This document shows positions 52,158 to 61,109 of a stretch of 63,778 nt of DNA, piece after piece. The position numbers were made by a program, and so were the translations under genes. The DNA is from Streptomyces toxytricini (GTDB lineage: Bacteria; Actinomycetota; Actinomycetes; Streptomycetales; Streptomycetaceae), in the NCBI RefSeq assembly GCF_014649915.1, contig NZ_BMTY01000010.1, positions 195,194 through 258,971 on the forward strand, in the 5' to 3' direction. Position 1 is the first letter of the stretch. Every line of letters starts with the position of its first letter. A model generated the notes under the pieces. The model was not told the origin of the DNA, did no database searches, and saw nothing but the letters and a program-made list of their open reading frames with translations.

Positions 52158-53510
52158 TTGCCCTCGCCCGCCATACGCTTCGTCCGCTACGCCGGCCGCT
52201 TATCCCTCACCCTGGCTCTGGCCGTGGCCGCCGTCGCGGCGCTGGTGGCCGTCTTTCTCGCGCTGGTCGTCCTCACGGACGGGGCCGGCTCCGGTCTCGC
52301 GGCATGGCTCACGACTCTGGTGGTGGGATCCGCCTTCGCCACATGGCGGCTGCGGCGAAGGCGGCGCGCCTGGCCGGCGCAGCTGGTGCCGTTCCTGCCG
52401 GTCGTCGTCGCGGCGGCACTGTCGGCGGCCGTCTGCATCCCGACGGTGCCGACGGACCGGCAGTCCCCGCCCGCCCTGCCGTTCGTGGCCACGCAGCACT
52501 GGAGCCTGGCCACCGGCAGCCGCGTTGCGGTGTACCACTACCCTCCCGCCGGCTCCGGTGCCCGGCGGGCCGTTCCGCTGGTGTACCTCCCCGGCGGACC
52601 CGTCCGCGGCATCTCGGTGCTCGACCACCGCTTCCTGCAGCTGTTGGCGCGGCGCGGCTACGACGTCTACGCCTACGAGCAGGCCGGCGGCGGCCGAAGC
52701 GACCTGCTGCCCATGGGCCAGTACACGATCTCCAGGTCGGTCCGCGACCTCGCCGCGTTCGTCGACCACCTCGGCAAGGGCAAGGTCGACGTCCTCGGGT
52801 TCTCCTCGGGCGGAGCCGTCCTGACCCGGGCCCTGGCCGACCCGGACACCGCCGGACGCCTGCACCGCGCCGTCATCGCCGAACCGGGCCCCATGGACGG
52901 CCCCACCGCGCGAGCGGGCGGGCACAAGGGCAGGCCGTCGGCACGGGGCCTCGCCCCGGCCCCCGCCGGACCGCGATCGACACACGTCCCCCGCTACGCC
53001 GTCGCGTTCGGCCTCATGCGGCTGGGACTGCTCACCCCCGAAACCGGGCTGATCGGACAGGCCGAAGGGGACAACGCCTTCACCGCCGCGGACCTCGGCG
53101 ACGACACCGCATCCGCCTACTGCGCGCGCGACGCGCACCGCATCCCCGTCGAGGACACGCCGCAGAACTTCTCCTTCAGCCCCGCCGCCAGCCTCCGCGT
53201 CCAGCAGACGGTCAGGGACTCGCCCTCCATCGCCCCGCAGCTGAGCCGGTCGACGACCCCGGCAATGCTGATGATCGCCGAGTGCTCCTCCCAGCTGCGC
53301 CAGTGGGCGACCGACGTCCTCGCCCATGATCCGGCCGTCGAACGCACGCAGTACATGCCCAAGGTCGGACACCACATGTGGAACGGCCTGGACGACAACG
53401 ACGAGCGCGCCGCCGCCGTGATCAGTGCGTTCCTTCAGGACGAGCCCGCCCCGCTGCCGAACTACCCGACGCGCGAGGACGTCTCCGCGTTCCTGGCCGA
53501 CCGCACATGA
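52158..53510 (+). CDS. Membrane-anchored alpha/beta hydrolase
   Basis: A 450-residue protein. TTG 52158 lies seven bases after GGGAGG. Three hydrophobic segments near the N-terminus (AGRLSLTLALAVAAVAALVAVFLALVVL, AAWLTTLVVGSAFATW, FLPVVVAAALSAAVC) anchor it. The hydrolase domain has PLVYLPGGPVRG, the nucleophile elbow VLGFSSGGAV, Asp in EAEP-like region and a C-terminal KVGHHMW histidine. The lid segment near 280-330 is Ala/Pro/Gly-rich. It probably cleaves a hydrophobic ester or peptide at the membrane; TetR control suggests a toxic inducer. The substrate is unknown. Confidence 0.83.
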   Translation: MPSPAIRFVRYAGRLSLTLALAVAAVAALVAVFLALVVLTDGAGSGLAAWLTTLVVGSAFATWRLRRRRRAWPAQLVPFLPVVVAAALSAAVCIPTVPTDRQSPPALPFVATQHWSLATGSRVAVYHYPPAGSGARRAVPLVYLPGGPVRGISVLDHRFLQLLARRGYDVYAYEQAGGGRSDLLPMGQYTISRSVRDLAAFVDHLGKGKVDVLGFSSGGAVLTRALADPDTAGRLHRAVIAEPGPMDGPTARAGGHKGRPSARGLAPAPAGPRSTHVPRYAVAFGLMRLGLLTPETGLIGQAEGDNAFTAADLGDDTASAYCARDAHRIPVEDTPQNFSFSPAASLRVQQTVRDSPSIAPQLSRSTTPAMLMIAECSSQLRQWATDVLAHDPAVERTQYMPKVGHHMWNGLDDNDERAAAVISAFLQDEPAPLPNYPTREDVSAFLADRT

Positions 53511-53724
53511 CCCCGGCCCGCCGCGGGCCGGACGGGAGTCTCGAAGACGTCCGGGCCGCCGGTGGAGCTCCGGGGGCTGCATCCCGGTCCGCAGCCTGCG
53601 AGCTGATCGAACACCCGGACCGACGCCGGTCCCCGCCTTCCGCGAACGACTGCATCCTTCGGCCTACTGCATTTTCGGCCCTGCGGAGGAGGCTTCCGGG
53701 ACTCCGCCGCGAGAGGGTTGATCC

Positions 53725-53952
53725 GTGCGCAAAACCATCGGATACACCGTCGAAAGCATCGGCTACGTCATAGGAGCCCAGGGGCTGGTCGGCTTCGCTT
53801 CGCAGACCTTCTTCGGCACGGAGTGGGGCTGGCTGCACAAGGTCGTCGACCTTCCGTCCGCCGCTTACCTCGGCATCACCGTAGCGGGGCTGGCGCTCGT
53901 CGCCGTCGGGGTGAAGACGCGCAAGGCTCCCGATCGCCAGCCGGCCGCCTGA
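53725..53952 (+). CDS. Small membrane protein
   Basis: A 75-residue protein from GTG 53725 (GAGAGG upstream). It has two hydrophobic stretches: TVESIGYVIGAQGLVGFASQTFFG and SAAYLGITVAGLALVAVGV, with a Trp-rich turn (EWGWLHKVV) between them and a basic C-terminus (KTRKAP). Such short two-helix proteins are often orphan envelope proteins; I do not recognise a family. No operon partner is evident. Confidence 0.72.
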   Translation: MRKTIGYTVESIGYVIGAQGLVGFASQTFFGTEWGWLHKVVDLPSAAYLGITVAGLALVAVGVKTRKAPDRQPAA

Positions 53953-54160
53953 CCGGCATCACGTCGCGCGGCCCGTCCCGGCCGGTACGCCCCGAAGGTC
54001 TCCCGACCCGAGTACGGAACGACGGGCCGCTGGCGTGGACCCTGTGCCCGTGCTGCACGCGCGGCAAGCCACCGGCAACCTCGACTGGCAGTACAGCACG
54101 AACCCGGGCGAACCCTGCCGACATGGAAGGCAGTCGCCAGCCGCTCATGCGATCCCAGGC

Positions 54161-55564
54161 ATGAGACCGGTGATCGCGCCCTTGCCGAGCAGTGCACCCG
54201 CCCGGCTCGGCGGCCACCGACTCCTGGGGCTCCTCGGCACCGGCGGCATGGTGGCGGTCTACCTCGCCCGCTGCGGTCGACACCGGTGGCCCTCACGACC
54301 ATCCGCCCCGAACTGCTGCGTGACACCGAGCTGCGGGAGTTTCCGCCCGTGCGGCTGCGGCAGCAGCGGCGGTGCGCAGCCCGTTCGTGACGGCGCTGCT
54401 CGGGTCGTCGCCGCCTCAGGGCTTGCCCTGGCGGGCAGCGGAGTGCGTTCCCGGTCCGACGCCCGCCGACGCCGTAATGCGGCACGGGCCGCTACCCGTG
54501 CCGGTCGTGTGGGTCCTGGCCGACGCGCTCGTCCGCGCCGCGCCGGCCCTCGGCGAGGCTGGCGTCGTACACCGCGACCTCAAGCCGTCCAACGTCATCC
54601 TCGGTACCGACGCCCGCACGTGGTCGACTTCGGTATCGCCCGGACGGTCGGCGACACCACCTTGACCGCGACCGGGCAGCGCCCCGGGACACCGGGCTTC
54701 ATGTCGGTCGAGCAGGTGATGAAGGGCGTCCTCGGCGCGGAGAGCGACGTCTTCTGCCTCGGCGCCCTGCCGGTGTTCGCCGTGACCGGGCGGCACGCCC
54801 TCTTCGACGGGAACGCGGCCCGTGCCGACTTCCGGATCGTGTACGAAGAACCCGACCTGGCGATGTGCCCGGCGTGCTCTTCGCCCTCGCCGCGGTCCCG
54901 GTCTTCGCCTCCACCGGGCATGGCCCGTACGACGCCCGCGGCACCGGGCAGGATCCGCTGCGACTGCTGCGCGCCGACGCTGCGCCCCCCTGAGGTGCCT
55001 GGCGGAAGGGCTCCGCGGCACTCTCTCCGGCTGCCTGTGGTTGCAGCCCGGTGACCGTCCCCCGCCCCGGCAACTGCGTGAACTGTGGGGGCCCTTCGAC
55101 GCGGGGGATTTCGCCGACTGCTGTCGGACGCGCTGCTCGCCGACACGGCCCGCCGGATCGGCGAAGTCGCCGCGGTCGGCGCCGCGCCGCTGCGCGACCC
55201 GGGTCCACACGACAGGCCCTCGCGCCGCACCGTCCTCGCGGGCACGGCGGCCGCCGCCGTCACCGGCGCGGGCGTCACGGCTCTCCGGGTGACCGGTGCC
55301 CTGCCAGGCTCCGGCATCCGGGGGCGCCCGTACCCGGCCCGTCAACCGCAGGCCGCTCCGCTCGGCACCGCCCCCTGCGGTCGGTACCTTCACCCCTCAG
55401 CACCACCCCGCCCCCCGGCAGCCGACGGCATCCTGGACACCTTCGCACGCCTCGCGGACGTACCCCTGGACCGACGCCGCGCCCCCCGGTCACCGCGCAC
55501 CTCGGCTCGATGGCCACCATCGCGGGCACGCCGTCTCGGCAACCGGTTGCACAAACCCGCCTTG
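54161..55564 (+). pseudogene. Ser/Thr protein kinase, multiply frameshifted
   Basis: Kinase pieces occur in order but in three frames: glycine loop LLGTGGMVAVYLA (about 54224-54268), then VALTTIRPELL where the catalytic Lys is replaced by Thr, then VVHRDLKPSNVIL (about 54560-54600), then VVDFGIARTVGDTTLTATGQRPGTPGFM, later a region with RRTVLAGTAAAAVTGAG resembling the tail of actinobacterial kinases. At least three indels and the lost Lys show it is dead. It is a close relative of the intact kinase at 59191. Its 3' part runs into the IS5-like fragment at 55565. Confidence 0.8.
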
Positions 55565-55985
55565 GACCGACCGGCAAATGGTGGGTGGGGCAGCCCAGGC
55601 GGGCCCGAACGCGAGGCAGGCACGAGCCTGAGGAATCATGGGGTTCTTGACGCTCTGTGATCACCCGGAGGGCTCGTGCCTGCGGTCCCCGCACGCCTTT
55701 AGGAACCCCTGTGGGACCACTTCGCCGCTCTGCTGCCGTGCGGAAGGGATACGCCGAGAGCCATCCGCTGGGTCGCCACCGGCGACGGATTCCAGACCGG
55801 ACCGTCTTCGAGTACATCGCGCTCGCGCTGGTCCACGGCTCCGGCTACGCGTTGTGGACTTCCACCTCTACCTCGCCGCCACTCTCGTCCGGCTCCGCAT
55901 GCTCATCCGACGCTCGACGAGCCGCTACCGCTGGGACGGCCGCCCCACCACCCGACGCCTCAAGTGATCCATCTGCCGGTCGGCC
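55565..55985 (+). mobile_element. Internally deleted IS5-type element (copy 1)
   Basis: The ends are GACCGACCGGCA (55565-55576) and TGCCGGTCGGCC (55974-55985), inverted with one mismatch. Inside, an N-terminal piece (MGFLTLCDH, ALVHGSGYA) is fused to a C-terminal piece (DFHLYLAATLVRLRMLIRRS) matching the transposase of copy 2, with the middle missing. It is non-autonomous, about 421 bp. Confidence 0.75.
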
Positions 55986-56750
55986 TCAGCCCCAGTCCTG
56001 CAGCTGCTGGAGCAGGTCGGCGTCGCCCTCGATCCGCAGCGAGTCGGCCGGGATGCGCATGTACATGAGCAGGGCCATCTCGCTCGCCGTGCCGTAGATG
56101 GCGGCTGTGGGCTTGCTCTCGGCGGCCTCCGCCGCGGTGAGGCGGGTGAAGCGGGAACCGGCGGCGTCCACCGTCTGGCGCCAGGAGCCGGCCTCGGCTG
56201 CGTGGTAGTCCACGGTGGCGGGCTCGCCCGGCCACGGGACCGTGCCGGTGCAGACGGTGGCGAGGAACTCCTCGATGGCGTCGGCCGCCTCGGTCGTCGG
56301 CAGCTCCTGCGGGGTACCGGAGGCCAGCTGGGCGTCGTAGGTGTGGATCAGCGATTCCGGGACGCGGCGGCGGGCCACGGCGGCCACCGTGTGCGGCGAG
56401 GCCAGCGGCTCCCACCAGGCCCAGCAGCTCCGGTCCGGGCCGGCCTCGCGCAGAGCAGTGAGCAGCTGCTCCGTCGAGTCGGCCAGCCAGGTTATGAGGG
56501 CCTCGCGCTCCCTGGGCGCCGCCAGGCCGTCCTTGCTCGGCCGTTCGTCGCCCGGCGCGGTGTTCAGCACGATGTAGGCCCAGAAGCGGTCCCCCTCACT
56601 GAGGTGGTTCGCCAGGTCGTACAGCGTCCAGCCCGGGCAGGACGGGACGTCGGCGTCGAGGCTGGGGGCCGCGGCGACGGCGGCGCGAAACGCGGCGGAA
56701 CGCTCGTCAATCATCCGCAGCAGGGTGGGGAAGTGGAGATGATCAGTCAC
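55986..56750 (-). CDS. DinB/MDMPI-like protein between inverted IS copies
   Basis: A 254-residue protein from GTG 56750. The N-terminal DinB-like helix is CPGWTLYDLANHLSEGDRFWAYI, with a metal-type His in ANHLSEGD, and a later segment VPESLIHTYDAQLA supplies a second His; a C-terminal mycothiol-type domain ends LRIEGDADLLQQLQDWG. Its stop codon touches the right end of IS copy 1 and its start lies 38 bases from the end of copy 2, so the gene is bracketed by inverted element copies. It is intact and may be mobile cargo or simply the gene between two insertions. Confidence 0.82.
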   Translation of the reverse strand: MTDHLHFPTLLRMIDERSAAFRAAVAAAPSLDADVPSCPGWTLYDLANHLSEGDRFWAYIVLNTAPGDERPSKDGLAAPREREALITWLADSTEQLLTALREAGPDRSCWAWWEPLASPHTVAAVARRRVPESLIHTYDAQLASGTPQELPTTEAADAIEEFLATVCTGTVPWPGEPATVDYHAAEAGSWRQTVDAAGSRFTRLTAAEAAESKPTAAIYGTASEMALLMYMRIPADSLRIEGDADLLQQLQDWG

Positions 56751-56788
56751 GCGGACCTTGTATCACCCGGACCGGGACTCTCGCACTC

Positions 56789-57672
56789 GATTAAGACCGA
56801 CCGGCAGATGGATTACTTGATGCGCCGGGTGGTGGGACGGCCGTCCTAGCGGTAGCGGCTCGTCGAGCGTCGGATGAGCATGCGGAGCGTGACGAGAGTC
56901 GCGGCGAGGTGGAGGTAGAACTCGACGACCGCGCCGTTCCTCTCGGTGCAGCGCCGGAGCTTGCCGTAGCCGTTCATCCACGAGCGCGTCCGTTCCACGG
57001 TCCACCGCTTGCCGACCTGGATCGGGGCGGGTACACCGTTGCGGGCGATCTTACCGGTGAAGCCCAACTCCCCGAGCAGACTGCGGGACTTGTTGTTGTC
57101 GTAGCCCCGGTCGAGGTTGACGTTCACATCCTCGGGCAGGGGTCCCACCTGTCCGATGGCCGCTTCGAGGGTCGGGCCGAGGAGAGGCGAGTCGTGGCGG
57201 CTGGCCCCTGCGGCGACCAGGCCGAGCGGGACGCCGCACGCGTCGGAGGCGAGCGAGCGCTTCAGGCCCTGCTTCCCGCGTCGACCGGGGACCGGCCTGC
57301 GCCCTCGCCGCCGCACGGGGCCTTGGTGATGCAGCCGTCGACGGACATCTCGGACAGCTCCCGGCCGATCATGCGGTCGTACGCCTGGAGCGCGATGGTG
57401 TGGACGGCCTCGGAAATGCCGCGCACGGCCCACTCTTTGAGCCGTCGGCGGATGGTGCGGTCGGAGCATCCGGGACTGGACAGGCGCTCGTAACCCGAGC
57501 CGTGGACCAGCGCGAGCACCCTCCCAGAGGGGTTCGAGCAGACGAGATGGCAGCGCGGGCACGGCTGTCCTTCGTGATCACTGAGCGTAGAGAACTCCAT
57601 GATCACGTGGACCCGTGCCCGTTCTGCCACCCGGGCCACCTCGCCGACACCTATTGCCGGTCGCTCTTAATC
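56789..57672 (-). mobile_element. IS5-type element (copy 2), near full length
   Basis: Inverted ends GATTAAGACCGACCGGCA (56789-56806) and its near-complement TGCCGGTCGCTCTTAATC (57655-57672) enclose about 884 bp with a transposase gene. TTAA stands at both outer ends (56791-56794, 57667-57670) and may be the duplicated target. The element lies inverted relative to copy 1, and both right ends face each other. Confidence 0.78.
56846..57600 (-). pseudogene. IS5-family transposase with one frameshift
   Basis: From ATG 57600 (MEFSTLSDHEG) the frame encodes ALVHGSGYERLSSPGCSDRTIRRRLKEWA and SVDGCITKAPCGGEGAGRSPVD, then shifts near 57285 to GKQGLKRSLASDACGVPLG, VNVNLDRGYDNNKSR, KRWTVERTRSWMNGYGKLRR and LAATLVTLRMLIRRSTSRYR. 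The catalytic Asp (SVDG), second Asp (LDRGYD) and Glu (VERTRSW) of the DDE triad are all present, which is the IS5-family pattern. IS elements sometimes use programmed frameshifting, but a simple mutation is at least as likely. Confidence 0.78.
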
Positions 57673-58337
57673 CGTTTCTCTCCTGTAGCACTTTGCAGAT
57701 TCCGGAGAGGTGTGGAATTTGGGAAGGTCGTCCCGGAAGAAAAAGATTCTCCGCTGCTCTGCGGTGCGAAGCTCGTGGGCGGCCCGCTCCGAAATAATCA
57801 GGCAGAATTTCTTGATCAGAGGAGAGCTGCTTTCTGATCGGCTCAACCGGAGTACTCCCTCGTACTTTCCGGGCGCGAATGTCCAGTCGTCTGCCCAGAA
57901 GGCGAGTGTGGGCTGCTGCGGCTTGTCCTGGCTGACGATGAAGGGGGCCGGATCGCTGGTCCAGCGATAATTGACCTGATCTGACGCGAAATCGTATACG
58001 TATGTCCCGCTTTCGTGTCAGTAGAAAATCGGCCTCTTGGAGGAGGGGGTGTTGGCGGGAGTGACTTGGAGATGCGCGTCGCGAATGACCTCCACATCCT
58101 CGGACTTGAACCTTGTGGAGATCGTCGGTTGCACCTGGAAGACGGTTCCGCCGTTCACTGGCCCGATGCGCAGAAGATGGGGGAGCGTCGCATCGATGCG
58201 AGGTTTCTGTCGGAGCTCGGTGAAGTTGTAAACGGAGAAGGCGAGTGCCACTACTGCGGCCAGGGTGCGGCCCATTTGTGCACACTGTCGAAGCGCGCAC
58301 TCCGAGATTCCGCCGCCCCCTCGTCCGCGCCGCTCAT
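57667..58337 (-). pseudogene. Membrane-anchored protein gene with in-frame TGA and a frameshift
   Basis: From ATG 58337 (MSGADEGAAESRSARFDSVHKWA) one base is missing near 58270 to join LAAVVALAFSVYNFTELRQKPRID, a membrane helix and start of an extracellular part (VFQVQPTISTRFKSEDVEVI). At 58018-58020 a TGA interrupts PIFY-stop-HESGTYVYDF, after which the same frame continues with good protein sequence (RWTSDPAPFIVSQDKPQQ, FWADDWTFAPGKYEGVLRLS, FCLIISERAAHELRTAEQRR) to TAA at 57667-57669. The frame after the TGA is clearly coding. The TAA overlaps the end of IS copy 2. The family is unknown to me. Confidence 0.75.
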
Positions 58338-58699
58338 ACCTCCACCTTCTCCTGAAACGGGAGGGGTGGGTCTGCCGAGCTGCTCCGTTTTAGCGCATCC
58401 GACCTCCGGCTGCATCATGACGGGGCCACGCCGACGTCTCTGCAGCGCCTGGTGGATCAGGCCGCGCCATACGGCTTCTGCTCCACCCGCCCCTCGGTGG
58501 TCGTACGGCGCCGCCACTACGGGCATACTCGGCGCCCCGGACGCCTGCGGCGCGGAGGCGGGGCTCACCTTCGGGTGCGCAGGGGAAGCGTCGGCGACGT
58601 TCAGGCACCGGGGTGCTGGTGCGGCTGCGGCGTCAGCCCGTACGCCTCACCGTGGGGAGGCCGTGGTCTGCGCCTGTGATTGCTCGGCCCACTCCCTGG
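58338..58699. other. Intergenic region without a gene
   Basis: Short frames on both strands lack ribosome sites and protein character. It follows the promoter side of the broken gene at 57667-58337. Confidence 0.45.
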
Positions 58700-59030
58700 G
58701 CACTACCTGCTCCATTCCGCAGAACGTGCACTGAGTCGCGTATCTGGTCGAAACGGGGAACAGCGGCACGAAGCCGACGGCAGGTCCATCACCTGCTCGG
58801 CCCGCACCTGCGACTCACCTATCGGTTCCTCGGCTGGCGCGTCCCAGGCTTCCAGCCGCAGCCGCGTATCGAGCACATCCTCCGCCGTCTGCCCATACAG
58901 CATTGTCGCGTTCCCAGCGACCATGCCACCCGCGCCCACCCTGCTGCCCTTCCTCGTCGACCAGGCCGAAAAGCCTGTGATCTAAGACAGCCACTTTGAC
59001 CTCTCGCGGCGTTCTTGGATCCTGCCCCTC
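58700..59030 (-). pseudogene. Fragmentary unknown gene
   Basis: Two minus-strand frames join near 58940 into protein-like text: PREVKVAVLDHRLFGLVDEEGQQ then AGGMVAGNATMLYGQTAEDVL, LDTRLRLEAWDAPAEEPIGE. No start, stop or family is identifiable. I treat it as a degraded gene. Confidence 0.4.
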
Positions 59031-59190
59031 CGCGATGGCGGCTTGCCCAGGGCCTTCGGTTACGAGTCTTCCCGTCCCGGCGCATGACGTCTGCGTATAT
59101 CCGGGCACCGACACCAGGCTCGCCGGGATCCCGGCGTACTGTGCCCATGCCCAAAGTCGACCACCGATCCTCCAACGGGTGACCGCCTAG

Positions 59191-60894
59191 TCAGTCCTTG
59201 CGTGCTGCTCCCCGCCATACTGTGACGTCCAGGATGGCGTAGGTGCTGGGGTCGCCTTTGGGTGAGCTGCCCTTGTAGGTGATCAGCGCGATGCTCCCGT
59301 TGTCTGTGGTCACGCACACGCGACCTCCCTTCCCAATCGCCTCGACAGGGATGCGGGTGGTGAAGCGGGTTTCCTGGCGACAGGCCTGAAGGGAGGAGCC
59401 GACGTCGAGCCGAGCGAGTTTGGCGCTGAAGGTGGCGAAATCGCAGCTACCGAAGCCGCACTGATAGAAAATGTCGTCCTTGCTGTACTGGACAGGGCCC
59501 AATGGGGTATCGCCGAATTTCAGATGGTAGTCCGATGCGAGCTTGATGTCCGCATACGTCTCAGGCTGAGGGTCTGGTCGGGGTGTTGCCTTGGCGGAAG
59601 CGCTTGCGCCGCTGTCGGCCCCGCCGGCGGTGCTGCGGTCGTCGGTCCCGCGTGACATCACGTTGATCGCGGCGCCGCTGCAGGCGAGGAGCAGGAGGAG
59701 CCCTCCGAAGATGGACACCAAGGCGGCGGTTGCCCGGCTGCGCGGGGGCGTGATCGGCGGCACGGGCGGGTAGCCGGCCATAGGCATCGAGGCCGCGGGA
59801 TGGACAGTTTGTGGGGGACTGTAGCTGTTGGGCGGCCCGTACCCCTGGGGGCGGTGGTCCATGGGCGGCGTCTCGTAAGGCCCTGGAGGCAGCGGAGCCC
59901 CGACCGGGCTCGGCATCGCGGGCGCGGTGGCCGGTGGTACCCGCGGCGGGGCAGGTGCTAAGGCCGGTGAGGCCGGTACCGGGTCCGGCACTGATTGGCG
60001 TTCGGTGATGCCCGCCGCGAGCTCGGCGGGAAGCCAGTCCTCGGCCCTGCGAAGTTGGGTCTGGTCCGCGGCAGCACGGCACAGGTCGAGGATCTCGGTC
60101 AACGAAGCCCGACTCATGGGGTCTTTGACGAGGCAGCGTGAGACGAGGGTCCGCAGTTCGGCTGGGAGCCCGTTCAGATTGGGTTGCTCGTGGACGATCC
60201 GGTAGAGCACCCCGTGCGAGGGGCCTTCACCGTATGCGGGTGCGCCCAGGGCAGCGTACGCGGCCACCTGCCCGAGGGCGAACACATCCGTAGCGCCGCT
60301 GATCTCCCCGTCCGCAGCTTGCTCGGGCGCCATGAAGGAGGGTGTTCCGATGGCGACTCCACTGGCGGTGAGTGAGGTCGCGTCGGCGGCCCGTGCGATG
60401 CCGAAGTCGATGACCCGGGGGCCGTCTGAGGCGAGCAGTACGTTCGACGGTTTGAGGTCGCGGTGCACGATGCCAGCGCCGTGGATGACTTGAAGGGCCT
60501 CGGCGATCCCCGCGACGAGCAACAGGACGGTCCGGGTCGGGAGGCGGCCGTGCTCGGCCACTGCCGCGGCGACGGTGGGTCCTGGGACGTAGGCGGTCGC
60601 CAGCCAGGGCATCGGCCCGTCGACATCGCTGTCGATGACAGGGGCGGTATACAGGCCCTGTACCTGCTGGGCGGAGAGGACCTCGCGACGGAACCGCCGA
60701 CGGAATTCGGCGTCCTCGGCGAACTCGGGCCGGATCACCTTGATGGCGACGGCTCGGCCTCCGGGCGTGTGGGACAGGTACACCTTGCCCATGCCGCCCG
60801 CGCCCAGCCTGGCGGCGATTCGATATCCGGCGACCATCGGGGGATCGTCCGCCTCCAGAGCCTGGAAGATACCGGCCGTTACGGACCCGCTCAT
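59191..60894 (-). CDS. Intact membrane Ser/Thr protein kinase
   Basis: A 567-residue kinase. ATG 60894 follows a GGGGGGA site. The kinase domain has the glycine loop LGAGGMGKVYL (30-40), Lys52 in VAIKVIRPEF, HRD at 144-146 (IVHRDLKPSNVLL), DFG at 163-165 and APE at 189-191, all intact. After a Pro-rich linker (about 300-385) and one membrane helix (VSIFGGLLLLLACSGAAI) comes an extracellular domain of about 150 residues with four Cys (YQCGFGSCDF, LQACRQETRF, GRVCVTTDN) and no PASTA repeats. It is a receptor-like kinase with an unknown sensor, a relative of the pseudogene at 54161. Confidence 0.9.
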   Translation of the reverse strand: MSGSVTAGIFQALEADDPPMVAGYRIAARLGAGGMGKVYLSHTPGGRAVAIKVIRPEFAEDAEFRRRFRREVLSAQQVQGLYTAPVIDSDVDGPMPWLATAYVPGPTVAAAVAEHGRLPTRTVLLLVAGIAEALQVIHGAGIVHRDLKPSNVLLASDGPRVIDFGIARAADATSLTASGVAIGTPSFMAPEQAADGEISGATDVFALGQVAAYAALGAPAYGEGPSHGVLYRIVHEQPNLNGLPAELRTLVSRCLVKDPMSRASLTEILDLCRAAADQTQLRRAEDWLPAELAAGITERQSVPDPVPASPALAPAPPRVPPATAPAMPSPVGAPLPPGPYETPPMDHRPQGYGPPNSYSPPQTVHPAASMPMAGYPPVPPITPPRSRATAALVSIFGGLLLLLACSGAAINVMSRGTDDRSTAGGADSGASASAKATPRPDPQPETYADIKLASDYHLKFGDTPLGPVQYSKDDIFYQCGFGSCDFATFSAKLARLDVGSSLQACRQETRFTTRIPVEAIGKGGRVCVTTDNGSIALITYKGSSPKGDPSTYAILDVTVWRGAARKD

Positions 60895-60952
60895 CAAATC
60901 CCCCCACTTACCTTCGGTCTCGCGCCCAGCCTATTGGGTTCGGGCGCTACGA

Positions 60953-61015
60953 GTGGAACGCCGAAGACCAGATCACAGCAGTCGGCACCCCTGACGGTAC
61001 GGTTTGGCGTTCCAC
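60953..61015. repeat. Ten-base inverted repeat near the recombinase remnant
   Basis: GTGGAACGCC (60953-60962) and GGCGTTCCAC (61006-61015) are perfect inverted copies 43 bases apart. They could be recombination-site arms or element ends next to the recombinase-like remnant at 61110, or a promoter-region dyad of the kinase gene. Confidence 0.45.
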
Positions 61016-61109
61016 CGCGGCACCTTCATCGACGTACTCCTCGGCCAGGGCAGTCCAGCCGGGTCCGCAGACCAAAGACCGTCGAGAACTACGTAGGTGC
61101 GCTCCTGGA

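Noticed and set aside
57667..58337. Genome-wide recoding of TGA as Trp
   Set aside because: Most genes here end in TGA and would run on without it; isolated TGA codons in decaying genes are better explained by mutation or error.
57667..58337. Selenocysteine insertion at the TGA
   Set aside because: No convincing selenocysteine-type stem was seen after the codon, and no selenoprotein family is recognised.
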